Part shown: one piece after another, positions 1-8,923 of the stretch
Position numbering within the stretch: the stretch's first letter is position 1
Layout of the letters: the number at the start of each line of letters is the position of its first letter
Source: Pseudomonas sp. A34-9
GTDB taxonomy: Bacteria > Pseudomonadota > Gammaproteobacteria > Pseudomonadales > Pseudomonadaceae
Length of the DNA: 64,000 bases
Assembly: GCF_029543085.1 (NCBI RefSeq)
Contig: NZ_CP119967.1
Location: 3,560,501 to 3,624,500, forward strand
Direction of reading: 5' to 3'
The notes under the pieces: generated by a model
Databases searched by the model: none
Told to the model about the DNA's origin: nothing
What the model saw: the letters and a program-made list of their open reading frames with translations, nothing else
Position numbers and translations under genes: made by a program

Positions 1-384
1 GACCGCAGTAATCGCCGCCCGCACCACAATCACACCCGGGCCCGGCCCGGTGGCCAGTGGCAGATCCTTGCCAATCTCACGCTTGAGCGCCTGGTCGTAG
101 TAGCTGGTGATACCGTTGAGGGTTTGCTGTGGAATCTTCGCGGTCGGTTGCGGTTTGGGGTAGAGCTGAGTCGGTTCGATGTACACGCTGGTGAACTTTT
201 TCACATCGACCTTCGGATCGATCCAGCGCATCACCTCGGCGCCGGACGGCGACTTGGCCTCCTTGAGCTGGCTGTAGTCCTTGAGAAACCCGGAGTACTC
301 ATCGGGAGCAACGGTTTTGCTTGAGCAGCCGACCACGCCGAGGGTGGCGACGCAGAGCGTGCCCATCATTACTGCTAGCTTCAT
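1..384 (-). CDS. DUF3313-family lipoprotein, 3'-truncated by window edge
   Basis: The first 128 codons are visible and the gene runs off the left edge. The N-terminus is a lipoprotein signal peptide: a short basic start, a hydrophobic core and a lipobox ending VVGC at Cys20. The mature part begins SSKTVAPDEYSGFLKDYSQL, followed by a WIDP segment and a VYIEP strand, as in DUF3313 outer-membrane or periplasmic lipoproteins. The ATG is preceded by an AGGAGT Shine-Dalgarno sequence. Function is unknown. The family call is from pattern memory. Confidence 0.75.
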   Translation of the reverse strand, partial: MKLAVMMGTLCVATLGVVGCSSKTVAPDEYSGFLKDYSQLKEAKSPSGAEVMRWIDPKVDVKKFTSVYIEPTQLYPKPQPTAKIPQQTLNGITSYYDQALKREIGKDLPLATGPGPGVIVVRAAITAV

Positions 385-648
385 GCTGTAACTCCTGTCA
401 GAAGACCTCATTGGTTTGTTCGAGGGGTGAATTCAGGTATAGCTAAAACTCTGACAATTGCTGCTTGGAATTAAAAAAAACTCGCGAAACCTGCAGGCGT
501 TTCGCAATGAAGCGCCATGCGCGGTTGTCGCTGATTCAGTGGTATCTCGACAGTGGACAGGAACCGAAGGCGCTGGTGTTGGTGCAGGGGTGGAAGAAGA
601 TGAATAGGGGGGATCCGGCGCTTAAGTGACCGGCTGGAGATTGTCTTG

Positions 649-955
649 CCCTCACCCTAGCCCTCTCCCAGGGGTAGAGGGGACCGATTGGGGGATATCC
701 AAGAGATACGCCGACGTGAACGATAGGCTCTGAATCCATAATCGACTCGGTCTTTTACGTCGGTGCAGGACGACAGACACCTCGGTCAGTCCCCTCTCCC
801 AGAGGTAGAGGGACCGATTGGGGGATATCCAAGAGATACGCCGACGTGAACGATAGGCTTTGAATCCATAATCGACTCGGTCTTTCACGTCGGTGCAGGA
901 CGACAGACACCTCGGTCAGTCCCCTCTCCCTCTGGGAGAGGGTTAGGGTGAGGGG
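649..955. repeat. Tandem 131-bp repeat with inverted CCCTCACCCTAGCCC ends
   Basis: About two near-identical units of 130-131 bp start at the CCCTCTCCC motifs at 661, 792 and 922. The block opens with CCCTCACCCTAGCCCTCTCC and closes with its inverse, ending GGGTTAGGGTGAGGGG, so the whole block has complementary ends. The same terminal motif bounds the longer array at 6341-6846. No coding function is supported. It lies between the DUF3313 gene and the next membrane-protein gene. Confidence 0.8.
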
Positions 956-974
956 CTTTTAAGGGTTCACGCCA

Positions 975-1949
975 TTACCAGGACGAAGTCTCGCCACTGC
1001 GCAACGCCATCTCGCGCCGACTATTGATGTGCATCGCCTTGATCAGCGACACCGTCCCGACCATCAAAATCGCCGCCCCCAACAGGAAGTCGATGTTGTA
1101 CAGCTGGAAGTCCTGCACCGGCCCGATCAGCAACACCCGTACGATCGCGGCGCCCAACAGCGTGGCGAGGAAGTCGATTCCCGGCTCATTGCGGTAAAAC
1201 ACCAGCAGTAATGGCAGACACAGCACCAACAACAGCAACATAACCACAACCTTGAACGAACCTTTACGCTCAACGCTGAAGGCACATTCGTGCGGCCCGT
1301 AAGCCTTGTAATCGTCGTCGCGGATCATCGAGTTGTTCTCGTTGATGTAGTCGACGCGGTTGTATTTCTGAATCGGTGTGAAGGTGTTGGACATCTCCAT
1401 CAGCGTGGTGATGTTCTTGAAGCGCAGGTCGATGCGCTCGCTGCCCTTGAGGTAGTAAAGGACCGGTTTGTAGCCGTAGCGATAGGTGTCGAAGGGGAAT
1501 TCGGTGACCTGACCCTGCACGCCGATCGGCCGTGGTTCGAGTTCGGCGTAGGCGCTTTTGTTGGTGGCGGACAGGTTGCGGCTCAGCGGCTGAACCTTGA
1601 CCTGTTCAAGGAAGATCGGCGTGACGCCGTAGGACCACTGCAACGGTTCCAGACGCAGGCGCAGTTCGTTGCGGCCCAGGTCGTAACGGTTGAAGGTGCG
1701 TTCCGAAACCACCAATGAGCCACTGAGCATGAACTCGCCGCGCAGGTTGTTGGTCACGCGCAAGGTCAGTTGGTCCTTGCCCAGCAACGCCGCCTCCGTG
1801 GACGGCGGCGTGCCGCACCATGCGCTGCTTTCGCCGACACCGCCGAGCTGGCCGCTGCGGTTTTCCTTGAATACGTAAAAGTAACTGGCCCACAGCGTCA
1901 GCATCAACAGCATCGCTGTGAGACCGAGGATTTTTTTGCCCGGACTCAC
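975..1949 (-). CDS. Membrane protein with extracytoplasmic domain, possibly DUF4436-like
   Basis: The 324-residue protein has one N-terminal transmembrane segment (about 8-27), a long polar extracytoplasmic domain (about 30-225) and three C-terminal hydrophobic segments (about 233-250, 257-275 and 283-305). This order resembles DUF4436 membrane proteins, but I see no diagnostic motif. The domain contains two cysteines, in SAWCGTPP and PHECAFS, which could pair. It stands alone on the minus strand. Function is unknown. Confidence 0.6.
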   Translation of the reverse strand: MSPGKKILGLTAMLLMLTLWASYFYVFKENRSGQLGGVGESSAWCGTPPSTEAALLGKDQLTLRVTNNLRGEFMLSGSLVVSERTFNRYDLGRNELRLRLEPLQWSYGVTPIFLEQVKVQPLSRNLSATNKSAYAELEPRPIGVQGQVTEFPFDTYRYGYKPVLYYLKGSERIDLRFKNITTLMEMSNTFTPIQKYNRVDYINENNSMIRDDDYKAYGPHECAFSVERKGSFKVVVMLLLLVLCLPLLLVFYRNEPGIDFLATLLGAAIVRVLLIGPVQDFQLYNIDFLLGAAILMVGTVSLIKAMHINSRREMALRSGETSSW

Positions 1950-2092
1950 TGATCAGACTCCCTTCTTCGATTCCATCGTCCAGCCGAAAACCCGCTGGCG
2001 ACGGCGACTCTACCAAAAGGCCAGCATCGACCCAAGGGAAAATGCCCGCCTCATCAGGTTTCTAGGGGTTTCCCCGGTGTACATCGAAGAAC

Positions 2093-2162
2093 AAAAGTTC
2101 GCAGCCTGCGGCAGCTCCTACAGTGGATCGCGTGTAGGAGCTGCCGCAGGCTGCGATCTTTT
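2093..2162. repeat. REP palindrome, family A
   Basis: This is an inverted repeat whose arms read GCAGCCTGCGGCAGCTCCTA and its complement, separated by about 14 bases. The same arm sequence recurs at 8829-8916 and 19252-19329. It lies at the 3' end of the DUF934 gene, where such hairpins often limit transcription or stabilise mRNA. Confidence 0.9.
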
Positions 2163-2168
2163 CAAGCG

Positions 2169-2648
2169 TCAGCGACGACGAAACAGCGGGAGCGGTTCGA
2201 TGACCGAGCGACCGTACAGCACACTCATCCCCGCCAACCCCTTCAGCGCATCCTCAGCGGATTTGTCCTCACGCACGGCAAAACTGTCGAACCCGCACTG
2301 GCGCATATGGCTGAGCTGATCACGCAGCACATCGCCAATCGCGCGCAACTCCCCTGCCCAGCCGAAACGACTGCGCAGCAGATACGCCTGGCTGTAAGCG
2401 CGGCCATCACGAAAACTGGGAAAATCCAGCGCAATCAGCGGCAACGAGGCCAGCCACGGCACCAGGCTTTCCACCTCGTCGTCCGGGCCGAGCCACACGG
2501 CGTGGGTCGACGGTGACTGCAGCCAATGCGTCAGCGGCAGCATGAGTAATCCGTCGGGCCTCGGCATTGACGGATCGCGCACCAGGGTCCACGGATCATC
2601 CGTCACAATCCGCGCCACACCCTGTTCCAGTCGCAACAGATTGTTCAT
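2169..2648 (-). CDS. DUF934 protein, partner of nitrite/sulfite reductase
   Basis: The protein has 159 residues and begins MNNLLRLEQG. Its start overlaps the stop of the upstream reductase gene by four bases (ATGA), so the two genes are translationally coupled. The family hallmarks IALDFPSFRDGRAYSQAYLL and a central LRDQLSHMRQCGFDSF segment are present, as in DUF934 proteins that accompany CysI-type reductases. In P. aeruginosa the corresponding pair is, from memory, PA4129/PA4130. The biochemical role is not established. An accessory role in reductase assembly is an inference. A longer in-frame start upstream would run into the reductase gene and is rejected. Confidence 0.85.
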   Translation of the reverse strand: MNNLLRLEQGVARIVTDDPWTLVRDPSMPRPDGLLMLPLTHWLQSPSTHAVWLGPDDEVESLVPWLASLPLIALDFPSFRDGRAYSQAYLLRSRFGWAGELRAIGDVLRDQLSHMRQCGFDSFAVREDKSAEDALKGLAGMSVLYGRSVIEPLPLFRRR

Positions 2649-4318
2649 GCCATCGCCTCCAGCGTTTTCGGATAGACCCGCTCCTTGAACGGCTCCAGGC
2701 CAATCCGCGCCACGGTATCGACAAACAATTCCTCGTGCTCGCGATAGCGGACAAAGGTGCCGATGATCCGCTCGATCACCTGCGGCACTTCGGCGGCGCT
2801 GAACGACGGGCCGATGACTTTGCCCAATGCGCTGTGCTTGCCCTGCGCGCCGCCGAGGGTGATCTGATACCACTCGCTGCCGTTTTTATCGACGCCGAGG
2901 ATGCCGATATTGCCGATGTGGTGATGGCCGCAGGCGTTCATGCAGCCGGAGATGTTCAGGCTGATATCGCCCAGATCATGCAGGTAATCGAGGTTGTCGA
3001 AGCGCGCCTGAATCGCCTGGGCAATCGGGATCGACTTGGCGTTGGCCAAGGCACAGAAATCGCCACCGGGGCAGGCAATGATGTCGGTCAGCAGGCCGAT
3101 GTTGGCGCTGCCCAGATCGTGTTTGCACGCCAGTTGCCACAACGCATAGAGATCGGTTTTCGCGACGTCGGGCAGGACGATGTTCTGCTCATGGGCGATC
3201 CGGATCTCGCCAAAACCGAAACGCTGCGACCAGTCGGCCACCGCCAGCATCTGCACGCCGGTCACATCTCCGGGTGGCGACGCCATGCCCGGTTTGGTCG
3301 ACAGCACCACACTGGTGTAGCCCGGCACTTTGTGCGGCTGCACGTTGCGCGCGACCCAACGAGCGAACGCCGGGCTTTCGGCCAGGCGCGTGCCGAAGTC
3401 CAGGTCGGTGTCGGCCAGGGTGTGATAAACCGGCGGCACGAAGGCGCTGGCAACACGCTGATATTCGGCCTCGGTCAACTGCGCCGGGCCGTCCTTGAGG
3501 TGTTGCCATTCCTCTTCGACTTCCTTAGCGAAAGCCTCGATACCCAATGCCTTGACCAGAATCTTGATCCGCGCCTTGTACTTGTTGTCACGCCGGCCGT
3601 GACGGTTGTACACCCGCAAAACGGCTTCGACGTAGGACAGTAAATGCTGCCACGGCAAGCCTTCGCGGATCTGCAGACCGAGGATCGGCGTGCGTCCCAA
3701 ACCGCCGCCGACGATCACCCGCAACAGCATCTGCCCGTCGCGACCGGTGTAAAGGTAGAGGCCGATGTCATGCATCATGATCGCCGCGCGATCCTGCTTC
3801 GCCGAGCAGATGGCGATCTTGAATTTGCGCGGCAGAAAGAGGAATTCCGGGTTGATCGTCGACCACTGCCGGAGGATTTCGGCCAGCGGGCGCGGGTCGA
3901 TCAACTCGTCCGCCGCGACCCCGGCGAAGGCCTCGGTGGTGATGTTGCGCACGCAGTTGCCCGAGGTCTGGATCGCGTGCATGTTGACCTGCGCCAGACG
4001 TTCGAGGATGTCCGGCACCTCGGCCAGTTCGATCCAGTTGAACTGCATGTTCTGCCGTGTGGTGAAGTGGCCGTAACCGCGATCATAGTCACTGGCGATG
4101 CTCGCCAGCGTGCGCATCTGTTCGGCACTCAAGGTGCCGTAAGGAATCGCCACACGCAGCATGTAGGCGTGCTTTTGCAGGTACAGGCCGTTTTGCAGGC
4201 GCAGCGGCAAGAACTCCTCTTCGCTCAATTCCCCGGCCATGAAGCGCTCGACCTGATCGCGAAACTGCGCGACGCGCTCGAACACTAGCGCCCGGTCGTA
4301 ATCATCGTATTGATACAT
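2645..4318 (-). CDS. Siroheme/4Fe-4S nitrite or sulfite reductase (PA4130-like)
   Basis: The 557-residue protein begins MYQYDDYDRA, and the family start supports this ATG over one three codons upstream. Such enzymes reduce nitrite or sulfite by six electrons at a siroheme coupled to a 4Fe-4S cluster. The cluster/siroheme cysteines are visible as CPGGDFC (C-x5-C) and CMNACGHHHIG (C-x3-C). Other landmarks are RLQNGLYLQKHAYMLRVAIP near the N-terminus and HFTTRQNMQFNW. The DUF934 gene follows with a four-base overlap. Across a palindrome on the other strand is a ccoN-like gene. That arrangement matches the cyanide- and low-oxygen-responsive P. aeruginosa PA4129-PA4134 cluster rather than housekeeping cysI. 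Whether nitrite or sulfite is the substrate cannot be read from sequence. Confidence 0.85.
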   Translation of the reverse strand: MYQYDDYDRALVFERVAQFRDQVERFMAGELSEEEFLPLRLQNGLYLQKHAYMLRVAIPYGTLSAEQMRTLASIASDYDRGYGHFTTRQNMQFNWIELAEVPDILERLAQVNMHAIQTSGNCVRNITTEAFAGVAADELIDPRPLAEILRQWSTINPEFLFLPRKFKIAICSAKQDRAAIMMHDIGLYLYTGRDGQMLLRVIVGGGLGRTPILGLQIREGLPWQHLLSYVEAVLRVYNRHGRRDNKYKARIKILVKALGIEAFAKEVEEEWQHLKDGPAQLTEAEYQRVASAFVPPVYHTLADTDLDFGTRLAESPAFARWVARNVQPHKVPGYTSVVLSTKPGMASPPGDVTGVQMLAVADWSQRFGFGEIRIAHEQNIVLPDVAKTDLYALWQLACKHDLGSANIGLLTDIIACPGGDFCALANAKSIPIAQAIQARFDNLDYLHDLGDISLNISGCMNACGHHHIGNIGILGVDKNGSEWYQITLGGAQGKHSALGKVIGPSFSAAEVPQVIERIIGTFVRYREHEELFVDTVARIGLEPFKERVYPKTLEAMA

Positions 4319-4341
4319 GCCTGCCACCTCATCAGTTATTC

Positions 4342-4433
4342 CTGTGGGAGCGAGCCTGCTCGCGAATGCGGTGTGTCAGGCAATTGCATTGTTGGCTGAC
4401 ACACCGCATTCGCGAGCAGGCTCGCTCCCACAG
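4342..4433. repeat. REP palindrome, family B
   Basis: A long inverted repeat has arms TGTGGGAGCGAGCCTGCTCG plus CGAATGCGGTGTGTCA, around a short AT-richer loop. It lies between the divergent reductase and ccoN-like genes. A second member is at 9950-10039. Because it sits in the intergenic region upstream of the reductase, it may affect the leader of that transcript. Confidence 0.9.
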
Positions 4434-4657
4434 TTTTCTTCAGAGCACTATGACGAAGCAGCGCAGCGCGTTACAGATTCACCTGAAGTCATAAAAACCA
4501 TATCAGGGCGCGGCAGAACGCCGCAGCCGGCCCTTCAATCTGATCCGCACAAATGAAAGATTCCTGAGCCTGTTTTGTTTCTGGCGGGGTTTCTACAGTG
4601 CAGCTCATGCCAGACCGGGTGGCCTGGCAAGACTTTGCAACCGTGGATGAACTGACC

Positions 4658-6085
4658 ATGAGCACAGCAACAATCGGACAGGCTTATAACTACAAGGTCG
4701 TCCGCCAATTCGTCATTGCGACGATCTTCTGGGGGGTAGTGGGCATGGCGATGGGCGTGTTGATCGCCTCGCAACTGGTGTGGCCGGAGATGAATCTGGA
4801 CCTGCCGTGGACCACCTTCGGCCGCTTGCGACCGCTGCACACCAGCCTGGTGATTTTCGGTTTCGCCGGCAGCGCACAATTCGCCGCCAGTTACTACGCG
4901 GTGCAGCGTACCTGCCAGGTGCGGCTGTACTCGGACACCCTCGCCGCGTTCACATTCTGGGGCTGGCAGTCGGTGATCGTGATCATGCTGATCACCCTGC
5001 CGATGGGCTACACCACCACCAAGGAATACGCCGAAATCGAATTCTCCGGCGCGGTGTGGATGGCCGTGGTCTGGGTCGCGTATGCGGTGGTGTTCTTCAC
5101 CACCGTGGTGCAGCGCAAGACCAAGCACATTTACGTCGGTAACTGGTTTTTCGGCGCGTTCATTCTGGTGATCGCCATGCTGCACGTGGTCAATCACCTG
5201 TCGATTCCGGTGGACTGGTTCAAGTCGTATCCAGTGTATTCCGGGGCCACCGACGCGATGGTGCAGTGGTGGTACGGGCACAACGCGGTGGGCTTCTTCC
5301 TGACCACCGGGTTCCTCGGCATGATGTATTACTTTGTGCCGAAACAGGTCAATCGGCCGGTGTATTCGTATCGCTTGTCGATCGTGCATTTCTGGGCGCT
5401 GATCACGCTGTACATCTGGGCCGGCCCGCACCATTTGCACTACACCGCGCTGCCGGACTGGGCGCAATCACTGGGCATGGCGATGTCGCTGATCCTGCTG
5501 GCGCCGAGCTGGGGCGGGATGATCAACGGCATGATGACCTTGTCCGGGGCCTGGCATAAGTTGCGCACCGATCCGATTCTGCGCTTCCTGGTGCTGTCGC
5601 TGGCGTTCTACGGCATGTCGACATTTGAAGGACCGATGATGGCGATCAAAACCGTCAACGCCCTCTCCCACTACACCGACTGGACCATCGGCCACGTGCA
5701 CGCCGGCGCCTTGGGCTGGGTGGCGATGATCACCTTCGGCGCGACCTATCACATGGTGCCGAAAGTGTTTGGTCGCGAGCAGATGTACAGCACGCCGCTG
5801 ATCAACCTGCACTTCTGGCTGGCGACCATCGGCACGGTGTTGTACATCGCCTCGATGTGGGTCAACGGCATCACCCAAGGCCTGATGTGGCGGGCGATCA
5901 ACGAGGACGGCACGCTGACCTATTCGTTTGTCGAGGCGCTGCAGGCCAGTCATCCGGGGTTCATCGTGCGCTTTGCCGGGGGGGTGTTCTTCCTCAGCGG
6001 GATGTTGCTGATGGCCTATAACGTCTGGCGCACAGTGCGGGTTGCCGACGTCGCACTGGCGCGCAGTGAAGCGCAGATCGCCTGA
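4658..6085 (+). CDS. ccoN: Orphan cbb3-type cytochrome c oxidase subunit I (CcoN4-like)
   Basis: The 475-residue integral membrane protein starts [18 protein letters not shown], which is the usual CcoN start. A GGATGA Shine-Dalgarno lies eight bases upstream. It is the catalytic heme b/heme b3-CuB subunit of a proton-pumping, high-affinity terminal oxidase in the inner membrane. The metal-binding region [13 protein letters not shown] and the later [12 protein letters not shown] helix are intact, with about 12 transmembrane segments. No ccoO or ccoP follows, so it probably assembles with CcoO/CcoP encoded elsewhere, as the orphan CcoN isoforms of P. aeruginosa do. Its neighbours match the locus of CcoN4, the isoform linked to cyanide tolerance. 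That isoform assignment is inference from context. Confidence 0.9.
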   Translation: MSTATIGQAYNYKVVRQFVIATIFWGVVGMAMGVLIASQLVWPEMNLDLPWTTFGRLRPLHTSLVIFGFAGSAQFAASYYAVQRTCQVRLYSDTLAAFTFWGWQSVIVIMLITLPMGYTTTKEYAEIEFSGAVWMAVVWVAYAVVFFTTVVQRKTKHIYVGNWFFGAFILVIAMLHVVNHLSIPVDWFKSYPVYSGATDAMVQWWYGHNAVGFFLTTGFLGMMYYFVPKQVNRPVYSYRLSIVHFWALITLYIWAGPHHLHYTALPDWAQSLGMAMSLILLAPSWGGMINGMMTLSGAWHKLRTDPILRFLVLSLAFYGMSTFEGPMMAIKTVNALSHYTDWTIGHVHAGALGWVAMITFGATYHMVPKVFGREQMYSTPLINLHFWLATIGTVLYIASMWVNGITQGLMWRAINEDGTLTYSFVEALQASHPGFIVRFAGGVFFLSGMLLMAYNVWRTVRVADVALARSEAQIA

Positions 6086-6103
6086 GGCAGGGAGCCGCTC
6101 GTG

Positions 6104-6322
6104 ATGGAGATTTTCTTTGATGTGTTGGGGGTGGTGTTTCTGTGGCTGGCGGTGGAGTACTGCCTGCGGCGGGAGACGGCGGACAGTCTGGACGAAGCGA
6201 GTATGGTGCCGTTTGCCGATGATCCGGAGGTGGCGCGGCGGCTTGAGCTGGCCACTGGCAAGACTGTGAAAGCTGTGGCGCCGGAGGTGGCGAAGCCGGG
6301 TTGGGTCAATCTTGATATGTGA
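6104..6322 (+). CDS. CcoQ-like small cbb3 oxidase subunit (PA4134-like)
   Basis: The peptide has 72 residues. It has one N-terminal transmembrane helix (residues about 3-20), followed by a cytoplasmic tail with LDEASMVPFADDPE. This closely resembles the CcoQ signature FDEARLLPFADD. The gene follows the ccoN-like gene by 18 bases. A GGAG at 6091 favours the ATG at 6104. A GTG three bases earlier is an alternative. CcoQ-type peptides stabilise cbb3 oxidase, and the same role with the orphan CcoN is inferred. Confidence 0.75.
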   Translation: MEIFFDVLGVVFLWLAVEYCLRRETADSLDEASMVPFADDPEVARRLELATGKTVKAVAPEVAKPGWVNLDM

Positions 6323-6340
6323 GGCGTGTCAGGTGGGCTG

Positions 6341-6846
6341 CCCTCACCCTGGCCCTCTCCCAGAGGGAGAGGGAACTGACCGAGTTGTTTGTTCGGGTTA
6401 CGCCGACCTGAAATATCGAAAGTGAATGCAATCTCGAAAACAACGAAGATCAGCTCCCTTTCCCCCTCGTCCGCAGAGGGAGAGGGAACTGACCGAGTTG
6501 TTTATTCGGGGTACGCCAACCTGAAATATCGAAAGTGAATGCAATCTTGAAAACAACGAAGATCGGCTCCCTTTCCCCCTCGTCCGCGGAGGGAGAGGGA
6601 GAGGGAACTGACCGAGTTGTTTAATCGGGGTACGCCAACCTGAAATATCGAAAGTGAATGCAATCTTGAAAACAACGAAGATCGGCTCCCTTTCCCCCTC
6701 GTCCGCGGAGGGAGAGGGAACTGACCGAGTTGTTTGTTCGGGTTACGCCGACCTGAAATATCGAAAGTGAATGCAATCTTGAAAACAACGAAGATCGGCT
6801 CCCTTTCCCCCTCGCCCCCTTGGGGGAGAGGGCTGGGGTGAGGGGG
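6341..6846. repeat. Four-unit tandem repeat (113-119 bp) with inverted CCCTCACCC ends
   Basis: Four units share GAACTGACCGAGTTGTTT (at 6373, 6486, 6605 and 6718), followed by GAAATATCGAAAGTGAATGC and an ACAACGAAGATC segment. Units two to four are nearly identical. The block starts CCCTCACCCTGGCCCTCTCC and ends with the inverse GAGAGGGCTGGGGTGAGGG, the same end type as 649-955. Short frames run through it on both strands, but they consist only of repeated sequence. I see no gene. Confidence 0.85.
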
Positions 6847-6859
6847 TAAGCTCTTGATC

Positions 6860-7351
6860 TTAACTGCGGTCGCGAGGAATCAGGCTCTGCAACTGCTGAG
6901 CAAGAAAGTTGGCGTCGAAGGCAAACGTATCCGGATCCTTCAAACCATTGGTCTTGCGCCACTGCCACGTGCCGTCGGGCAATCCGACTAGCGAAATGCT
7001 GCCATAACGCGCCGCCGTCAGCCCCATCACGGCGAGCGAGATCTGCCCCGCGCTGCCCATCACATCCGGCACGAACTCCACCGGTTTGCCGGCAATCACA
7101 ATGCTCAGCTTTTCCGTCTTGAACGTGGACGTTTCCACCGGTGTGCTCGGCCCGAACGCAACATACGCCTCGCGACTCACCTCCAGCAGATTCGGCGCCT
7201 GCACCGGTTCCAGCCATTGCTGAATATCACCGAACAGCGCGGTAATCCGCGTGGCCCACGCCGCCGATTGCGTCTCGAACAGTTGCTTCTTGTGCGCTTC
7301 GCTCTCGGCGTAATGACGAAGCATCTCGCCCAGTTGTTGTACGTCGTCCAT
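6860..7351 (-). CDS. Hypothetical cytoplasmic protein (163 aa)
   Basis: I do not recognise this protein. The start MDDVQQLGEM is preceded by a GAGGAA Shine-Dalgarno seven bases upstream, which decides it over a longer frame. The sequence is helical at the N-terminus (about 1-45). The remainder looks like mixed alpha/beta structure, with VAFGPSTPVETS and VMGLTAARYGSISLVGLPDG. There is no signal peptide or membrane segment. It lies next to the tandem-repeat block and upstream of a divergent racemase gene. Confidence 0.65.
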   Translation of the reverse strand: MDDVQQLGEMLRHYAESEAHKKQLFETQSAAWATRITALFGDIQQWLEPVQAPNLLEVSREAYVAFGPSTPVETSTFKTEKLSIVIAGKPVEFVPDVMGSAGQISLAVMGLTAARYGSISLVGLPDGTWQWRKTNGLKDPDTFAFDANFLAQQLQSLIPRDRS

Positions 7352-7563
7352 AGCGGTGTTCCTCGGAAAGGACCTGCAAAGGTTGATAGTGGCAGATACC
7401 AGCCCCGGCGTACGTTTAACCTGCACCAGGCCCGACGAAGCACCATGACACTTGAGCAAAACATCAGCAGTACAGTCACTTGTCGCTGGCATCGGATCGT
7501 GAACAAAAGGAAACTCCGGGCAGACCTGAACGCTCGACACTGTCATTTGCCTGAGGACATCCA

Positions 7564-8256
7564 ATGCGCACCATCGGCCTGATCGGCGGCATGAGCTGGG
7601 AATCCAGCGCCGAATACTATCGACTCATCAATCAGCAAGTCCGTGATCGTCTCGGCCCGTTGCGCTCGGCGCAAATGCTGATGTACAGCGTCGACTTCGG
7701 CCCTGTCGAACAGGCCCAGCACGCCGGACGCTGGGACGATGCGGCGGCAATTCTGGTGGACGCCGCGCGCAGGCTCGAAGCCGGCGGCGCTGATTGTGTG
7801 GTGCTGTGTACCAATACCATGCACAAAGTCGCCGAGCAGATTCAGGCGGCGATCAGCATTCCGTTTCTGCACATTGCCGAACCGGCCGCGCAGGCGGCTC
7901 TGGACATCGATGCTCGCACCGTCGGTTTGCTCGGCACGGCATTCACCATGGAACAGGACTTCCTCAAGCAACGCCTGATCGCTCAGGGTTTGACCGTGTT
8001 GGTGCCGGACGAAACAGAACGCAAGGACGTGCACCGGATCATCTACGACGAACTCTGCGTCGGCGTGATCAGTGAACAGTCGCGAGAAATCTATCAGCGA
8101 GTAATCGAATCCCTGACCAGGCGCGGCGCGCAGGCAATCATCCTCGGTTGCACGGAAATCGGCCTGTTGATCAAAGCCGAACACAGCGCCCTGCCCATGC
8201 TCGACACCACCGAGCTGCATGCGCAGTCGGCGGTGGCGTTCGCGCTGGGCGACTGA
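7564..8256 (+). CDS. Aspartate/glutamate racemase family protein (YgeA-like)
   Basis: The protein has 230 residues and begins MRTIGLIGGMSWESSAEYY, the hallmark of the Asp/Glu/hydantoin racemase superfamily. These enzymes are cofactor-independent and interconvert L- and D-amino acids using two cysteines. Both are visible: Cys82 in VVLCTNTMHK and the later one in LGCTEIGLL. Length fits the family (about 230). The substrate (aspartate, glutamate or broad) cannot be read from sequence. It ends one base before the convergent acetyltransferase gene. Confidence 0.85.
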   Translation: MRTIGLIGGMSWESSAEYYRLINQQVRDRLGPLRSAQMLMYSVDFGPVEQAQHAGRWDDAAAILVDAARRLEAGGADCVVLCTNTMHKVAEQIQAAISIPFLHIAEPAAQAALDIDARTVGLLGTAFTMEQDFLKQRLIAQGLTVLVPDETERKDVHRIIYDELCVGVISEQSREIYQRVIESLTRRGAQAIILGCTEIGLLIKAEHSALPMLDTTELHAQSAVAFALGD

Positions 8257-8257
8257 G

Positions 8258-8776
8258 TCAGGTTTTCGGGCGATTGCGCAGGCGGGCCATGCTCAGGGTG
8301 TCGACCCACTGCCCGTCGCGCACTGCGTAATCGCGAAACAGGCCTTCGTCCTCGAAACCGAATTTGCGGTAGAGAGCGATGGCCGCTTCGTTATCGGCAT
8401 ACACAGTGAGTTCGACGCGGTGCAGGTTCATCCAGTTGTCGGCGACGTCCAGCGCCGCCGCCAACAGCTTCGAACCCACGCCTTTGCCCTGCCACGCCAC
8501 CGCCACACCCATGCCGAAACTGCCGGCGTGCGCCCGGCGCATCCGCGAATGAGCTTCCAGCCCCAGATTGCCGATCACCACGCCCTGATGCAGCGCCACC
8601 AGTTTCACCGCGCGTTCGTTGTCCGCCAGCAGGCGTTGGCGCCAGACCTCGGTGGATTGAAACGGCATCTGCAACACCTGCCGCGCCACGGCCGGATCGT
8701 TATAGAGCGCGGTGATGCCCTCGATGTGGGATTCGTTGAAGCGTTCGAGGTGGATGGCGGCGTTGTGCTCAGGCAT
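8258..8776 (-). CDS. GNAT family N-acetyltransferase
   Basis: The protein has 172 residues and begins MPEHNAAIHLERF. An AGGAAGGA Shine-Dalgarno supports this start. The acetyl-CoA binding motif A reads VAWQGKGVGSKLL, close to the Q/R-x-x-G-x-G/A signature. The motif B region contains ELTVYADNEAAIALYRKFGF. The overall pattern fits RimJ/SpeG-like acetyltransferases acting on amino groups of proteins or small molecules. The substrate is unknown. Confidence 0.85.
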   Translation of the reverse strand: MPEHNAAIHLERFNESHIEGITALYNDPAVARQVLQMPFQSTEVWRQRLLADNERAVKLVALHQGVVIGNLGLEAHSRMRRAHAGSFGMGVAVAWQGKGVGSKLLAAALDVADNWMNLHRVELTVYADNEAAIALYRKFGFEDEGLFRDYAVRDGQWVDTLSMARLRNRPKT

Positions 8777-8828
8777 GGCGGATCCTTCCTGGATCGGTGT
8801 GTGGCTGACCACTCTAAACTACAAACCA

Positions 8829-8916
8829 TAGGAGCTGCCGCAGGCTGCGATCTTTTGATCGTGTTTTTTGAAAATCAAATTCAGGATCAAAAGATCGCAG
8901 CCTTCGGCAGCTCCTA
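8829..8916. repeat. REP palindrome, family A
   Basis: An inverted repeat has arms TAGGAGCTGCCGCAGGCTGC / GCAGCCTTCGGCAGCTCCTA, each followed by GATCTTTTGATC-type sequence, around an AT-rich loop. It lies between the acetyltransferase start and the stop of the LysR gene upstream on the same strand, so it may act as a transcription barrier. Confidence 0.9.
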
Positions 8917-8923
8917 CAGGGGG

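Noticed and set aside
507..629. 40-codon open frame before the first tandem repeat
   Set aside because: No Shine-Dalgarno and no family match. It may be a remnant of a larger gene, but I cannot support it as coding.
4534..4547. Possible ANR box (TTCAATCTGATCCG) upstream of the ccoN-like gene
   Set aside because: Both half-sites deviate from TTGAT-N4-ATCAA at two or more places, so it is too weak to call.
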